From positions 2,806,001 through 2,870,000 of the forward strand of contig NZ_ARWA01000001.1 of assembly GCF_000385335.1 (NCBI RefSeq): 64,000 bases of DNA, given 5' to 3'. Positions within the stretch are counted from its first letter, which is position 1. The number at the start of each line of letters is the position of its first letter. The DNA comes from Methyloferula stellata AR4. Its GTDB lineage: Bacteria > Pseudomonadota > Alphaproteobacteria > Rhizobiales > Beijerinckiaceae. Positions 62,113-64,000 of this stretch are shown piece by piece. A program made the translations under genes and the position numbers. A model generated the notes under the pieces. That model saw only the letters and a list, made by a program, of their open reading frames with translations, did no database searches and had not been told where the DNA came from.

Positions 62113-63708
62113 ATGGATCATCGCGTCGCGGAATTGGCTGACATTCCTGATGGCGGGATGCACGCCTTTGATGTCATGGGCCTTTGCCTTCTCTTGTCAC
62201 GGAACGGCAATGAAGTGACGGCGGTCGGCGGCCATTGCACGCATCAGGGCGCGCCGCTTGCCGATGGCGTGCGCGTCGGCGGTTGCGTGATCTGCCCATG
62301 GCATCACGCCATGTTCGATCTGGCGTCGGGCGAGCATCTTGAACCGCCGGGCGAGGGCCGCCTGACCGCGTTCAGCACGAAGGTCGAGAACGGCGCCGTC
62401 ATCGTGTCTTTCGACGATCAGACGGCCAAGGAAAGCCGGGACGAGATCGACGATGTCGCATCGCATAAGAGCGATAAAATCTTTGCCGTCGTCGGTGCGG
62501 GCGCAGCCGGCCGCGCAGGCGCCGAGGAATTGCGCCGTCAAGGTTATGACGGGCGCATTCTGTTGATCTCGATGGAAAAGGACGCACCCTATGACCGCAC
62601 GGCTTTGTCCAAATCTTTCCTCGCCAGCGAAACCTCGATGGAGGAGCTGGAAATCATCAGCAAAGAGAAGCTCGCGGAAAAAGGCATCGAACTGATCCTT
62701 GATCGCACGGTCGCGAAAATCGACGCGGCAAACAAGAAGATCATTTTCGCAGACGGCAGCGCGTTTGCTTATGAAGCTTGCCTCGCGGCGCCCGGATGTG
62801 CCGCGCGCGTGCCCGACATTGCAGGCACGGATCTTTTGGGCGTCTACACATTGCGTTCCAAATCGGATGGGCTCCGCCTGAAGCTCGCGGCGTCCGAAGC
62901 CAAGGCGATCGTCATTGTCGGCAGCGGCTTCATCGGTATGGAAACAGCCGCCGTTTTCGCCGACGCGAAGAAGCTGGTGACCGTGGTCACGCCGGACCCG
63001 AAGCCCTTCGCGCGCGTGTTTGGCGACCAGATTGCCGAGGCTCTGATCGCGGCGCATCGCGCAGCCGGCACGGACATAAAGCTCGAAGCATCGGTCACGG
63101 CGCTCGAAGGAAAAGACGGAAGGGTCTCGGGTGTCCGGCTTGCCTCCGGCGAGCTTATTCCCGCCGATCTTGTCTTGCTTGGGACGGGTGCAAAGCCGCG
63201 CGTCGAGATGATCGAAGGCGCGAGCCTTTCACAGGATGGCGGCATCACGGTGGATGAAACGCTGAAGGCGGCCGATGGCCTCTGGGTCGCGGGTGACGTC
63301 GCCTCTTTCCCAAGTCATTTCGTAGCGGGCGCTCATATCCGCATCGAACATTGGCGGCTCGCGGAGCAATTGGGCCGCCATGCGGCCCGTGCCATGCTGG
63401 GCGACATGGCGCCCTTTACAGGCATTCCTTTCTTCTGGACGCATCAACATTGGATGCTGAGCCTTGTCGGCCTCACCAAGACATTCGACACCGTTCATAT
63501 CGAGGGCGATCCCGCCTCCGGCAATTTCATGGCCTATTATCTCCAAGGCGATAAAATCGTCGCGGGGCTCGGAGCGGGCGAGAGCGACAAGACAGCGGCC
63601 TTGCATGCGCTCTTCCTTGGCGGCGACATGCCGTCCGCGCATGCGCTTTCGGACGCCGGATGGGAGCCGGCCAGACTGCCTTTGAGCAAGGTGGCGAAGG
63701 CAGCTTGA
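62113..63708 (+). CDS. Rieske-domain NAD(P)H-dependent FAD reductase (AIFM3-like ferredoxin reductase)
   Basis: The product has about 531 residues. An N-terminal Rieske domain (about 1-100) has C42-x-H44 and C61-x2-H64 as 2Fe-2S ligands. A ferredoxin-reductase-type FAD/NAD module follows (V-V-G-A-G-A-A-G, A-P-Y-D-R-T-A-L-S-K, V-I-V-G-S-G-F-I-G-M-E, W-V-A-G-D-V-A). It should pass electrons from NAD(P)H through FAD to the cluster or a partner. It is divergent from the reductase at 60551. GGGAGAGCGG precedes the ATG. Confidence 0.9.
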   Translation: MDHRVAELADIPDGGMHAFDVMGLCLLLSRNGNEVTAVGGHCTHQGAPLADGVRVGGCVICPWHHAMFDLASGEHLEPPGEGRLTAFSTKVENGAVIVSFDDQTAKESRDEIDDVASHKSDKIFAVVGAGAAGRAGAEELRRQGYDGRILLISMEKDAPYDRTALSKSFLASETSMEELEIISKEKLAEKGIELILDRTVAKIDAANKKIIFADGSAFAYEACLAAPGCAARVPDIAGTDLLGVYTLRSKSDGLRLKLAASEAKAIVIVGSGFIGMETAAVFADAKKLVTVVTPDPKPFARVFGDQIAEALIAAHRAAGTDIKLEASVTALEGKDGRVSGVRLASGELIPADLVLLGTGAKPRVEMIEGASLSQDGGITVDETLKAADGLWVAGDVASFPSHFVAGAHIRIEHWRLAEQLGRHAARAMLGDMAPFTGIPFFWTHQHWMLSLVGLTKTFDTVHIEGDPASGNFMAYYLQGDKIVAGLGAGESDKTAALHALFLGGDMPSAHALSDAGWEPARLPLSKVAKAA

Positions 63709-63709
63709 T

Positions 63710-64000
63710 CTAGCTGCTGAGTGTTCGCAGCTCGCCCCGCGCGACGCCGACCAGCGTGCGAACCAGAAGTGCCAAAATGATCAGGGTCGCGAAGGCAAGA
63801 AGCAGCCACGCAATTGCATCAGCGAAGAGGCTCCGCTCGGCGGTCGCATAGCGAAGCGCGACGATGGCCGAGGCCGCAAGCGGGAAGCTGACGGCCCACC
63901 AGGAGACTCTGAAGGGGCAGCAGACGCTGAGATAACGAAGCCTTCCGACCAGCACCGCCAGTATGAACAGGGTCATCATATAGAGCGACTGCGCAAAAAG
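63710..64000 (-). CDS. TehA/SLAC1-type transporter, C-terminal part
   Basis: The frame is open to the window edge, so the N terminus is missing. Three membrane segments are visible. The motif F-R-V-S-W-W-A-V-S-F-P-L-A-A-S-A-I-V-A-L-R-Y-A fits the S-W-W-A-x-S-F-P-L block of the TDT family (tellurite resistance or anion channels). Substrate cannot be judged. Confidence 0.75.
   Translation of the reverse strand, partial: LFAQSLYMMTLFILAVLVGRLRYLSVCCPFRVSWWAVSFPLAASAIVALRYATAERSLFADAIAWLLLAFATLIILALLVRTLVGVARGELRTLSS

Noticed and set aside
62197-63057. Minus frame opposite the Rieske reductase
   Set aside because: Rieske ligands and both nucleotide-binding motifs are on the plus strand.
1-64000. 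tRNA, rRNA or CRISPR features
   Set aside because: I looked for T-loop-like GGTTCGA..CC patterns, rRNA-like stretches and regularly spaced direct repeats and found none. A tRNA or CRISPR finder would be decisive.

Overview
The window looks like a chromosomal segment of an alphaproteobacterium, probably Hyphomicrobiales and perhaps Beijerinckiaceae-like. This rests on the generally GC-rich, alphaproteobacterial-looking proteins, short palindromic dispersed repeats of a kind common in that order, and the gene families present. The species cannot be fixed from sequence alone. I see no rRNA, tRNA or CRISPR array.

Layout. (1) 1-1653: the end of a prepilin-peptidase-like gene and a secreted ClpP-like/Sel1-repeat protein. 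(2) 2267-13567: a compact, all-plus-strand gas vesicle cluster. It holds an NtrC-type sigma54 activator, gvpF, the shell gene gvpA, a GvpC-like repeat protein, gvpN, a GvpV-like gene, a GvpO-like gene, a second gvpF/L, gvpG, a gvpS-gvpK fusion, gvpJ, an Hsp20/GvpH gene, an unrecognised gene, a Cdc48/p97-like double AAA+ ATPase and a small helical protein. A sigma54-type promoter and inverted repeats lie upstream of gvpA. A decayed IS630-family transposase (about 13628-14230) closes the module, and an imperfect direct repeat brackets it. (3) 14285-18899: an AT-rich gap, a polyprenyl-phosphate sugar transferase and small genes (SHOCT, GreA-like, LprI-like). (4) 18935-45572: a large capsule/exopolysaccharide locus. 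It has several multidomain GT2 glycosyltransferases, methyltransferases, KpsT, two KpsE-like proteins, KpsM and a Wza/KpsD lipoprotein. It also has a five-gene operon for a CDP-linked, probably C-methylated deoxyhexose, a sulfotransferase-like/coiled-coil protein, a CDP-alcohol phosphatidyltransferase and a GT4 enzyme. (5) 45644-51228: a soluble PAS chemoreceptor, small secreted and outer-membrane proteins, two very short ORFs, palindromic repeats and a Tat-exported dienelactone hydrolase. (6) 51351-60529: more glycosyltransferases, a large membrane protein, the heptose genes hldE-hldD-gmhB and a second sugar transferase paralogous to the one at 14875. (7) 60551-64000: two divergent flavin reductases and a partial TehA/SLAC1-type transporter.

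How it fits together. The gas vesicle cluster should give buoyancy under control of a phosphorylatable sigma54 activator. The surface locus should build and export a decorated polysaccharide: two undecaprenyl-phosphate sugar transferases for initiation, GT2/GT4 enzymes for assembly, C- and O-methyltransferases and a sulfotransferase-like protein for decoration, and a Kps-type ABC system for export. No Wzx flippase or Wzy polymerase is visible. The most unusual points are the GvpS-GvpK fusion, the exact 33-residue GvpC-like repeats, the Cdc48-like ATPase with two uncharacterised partners in the gas vesicle operon, and a roughly 37-residue repeat shared by three surface-polysaccharide proteins.
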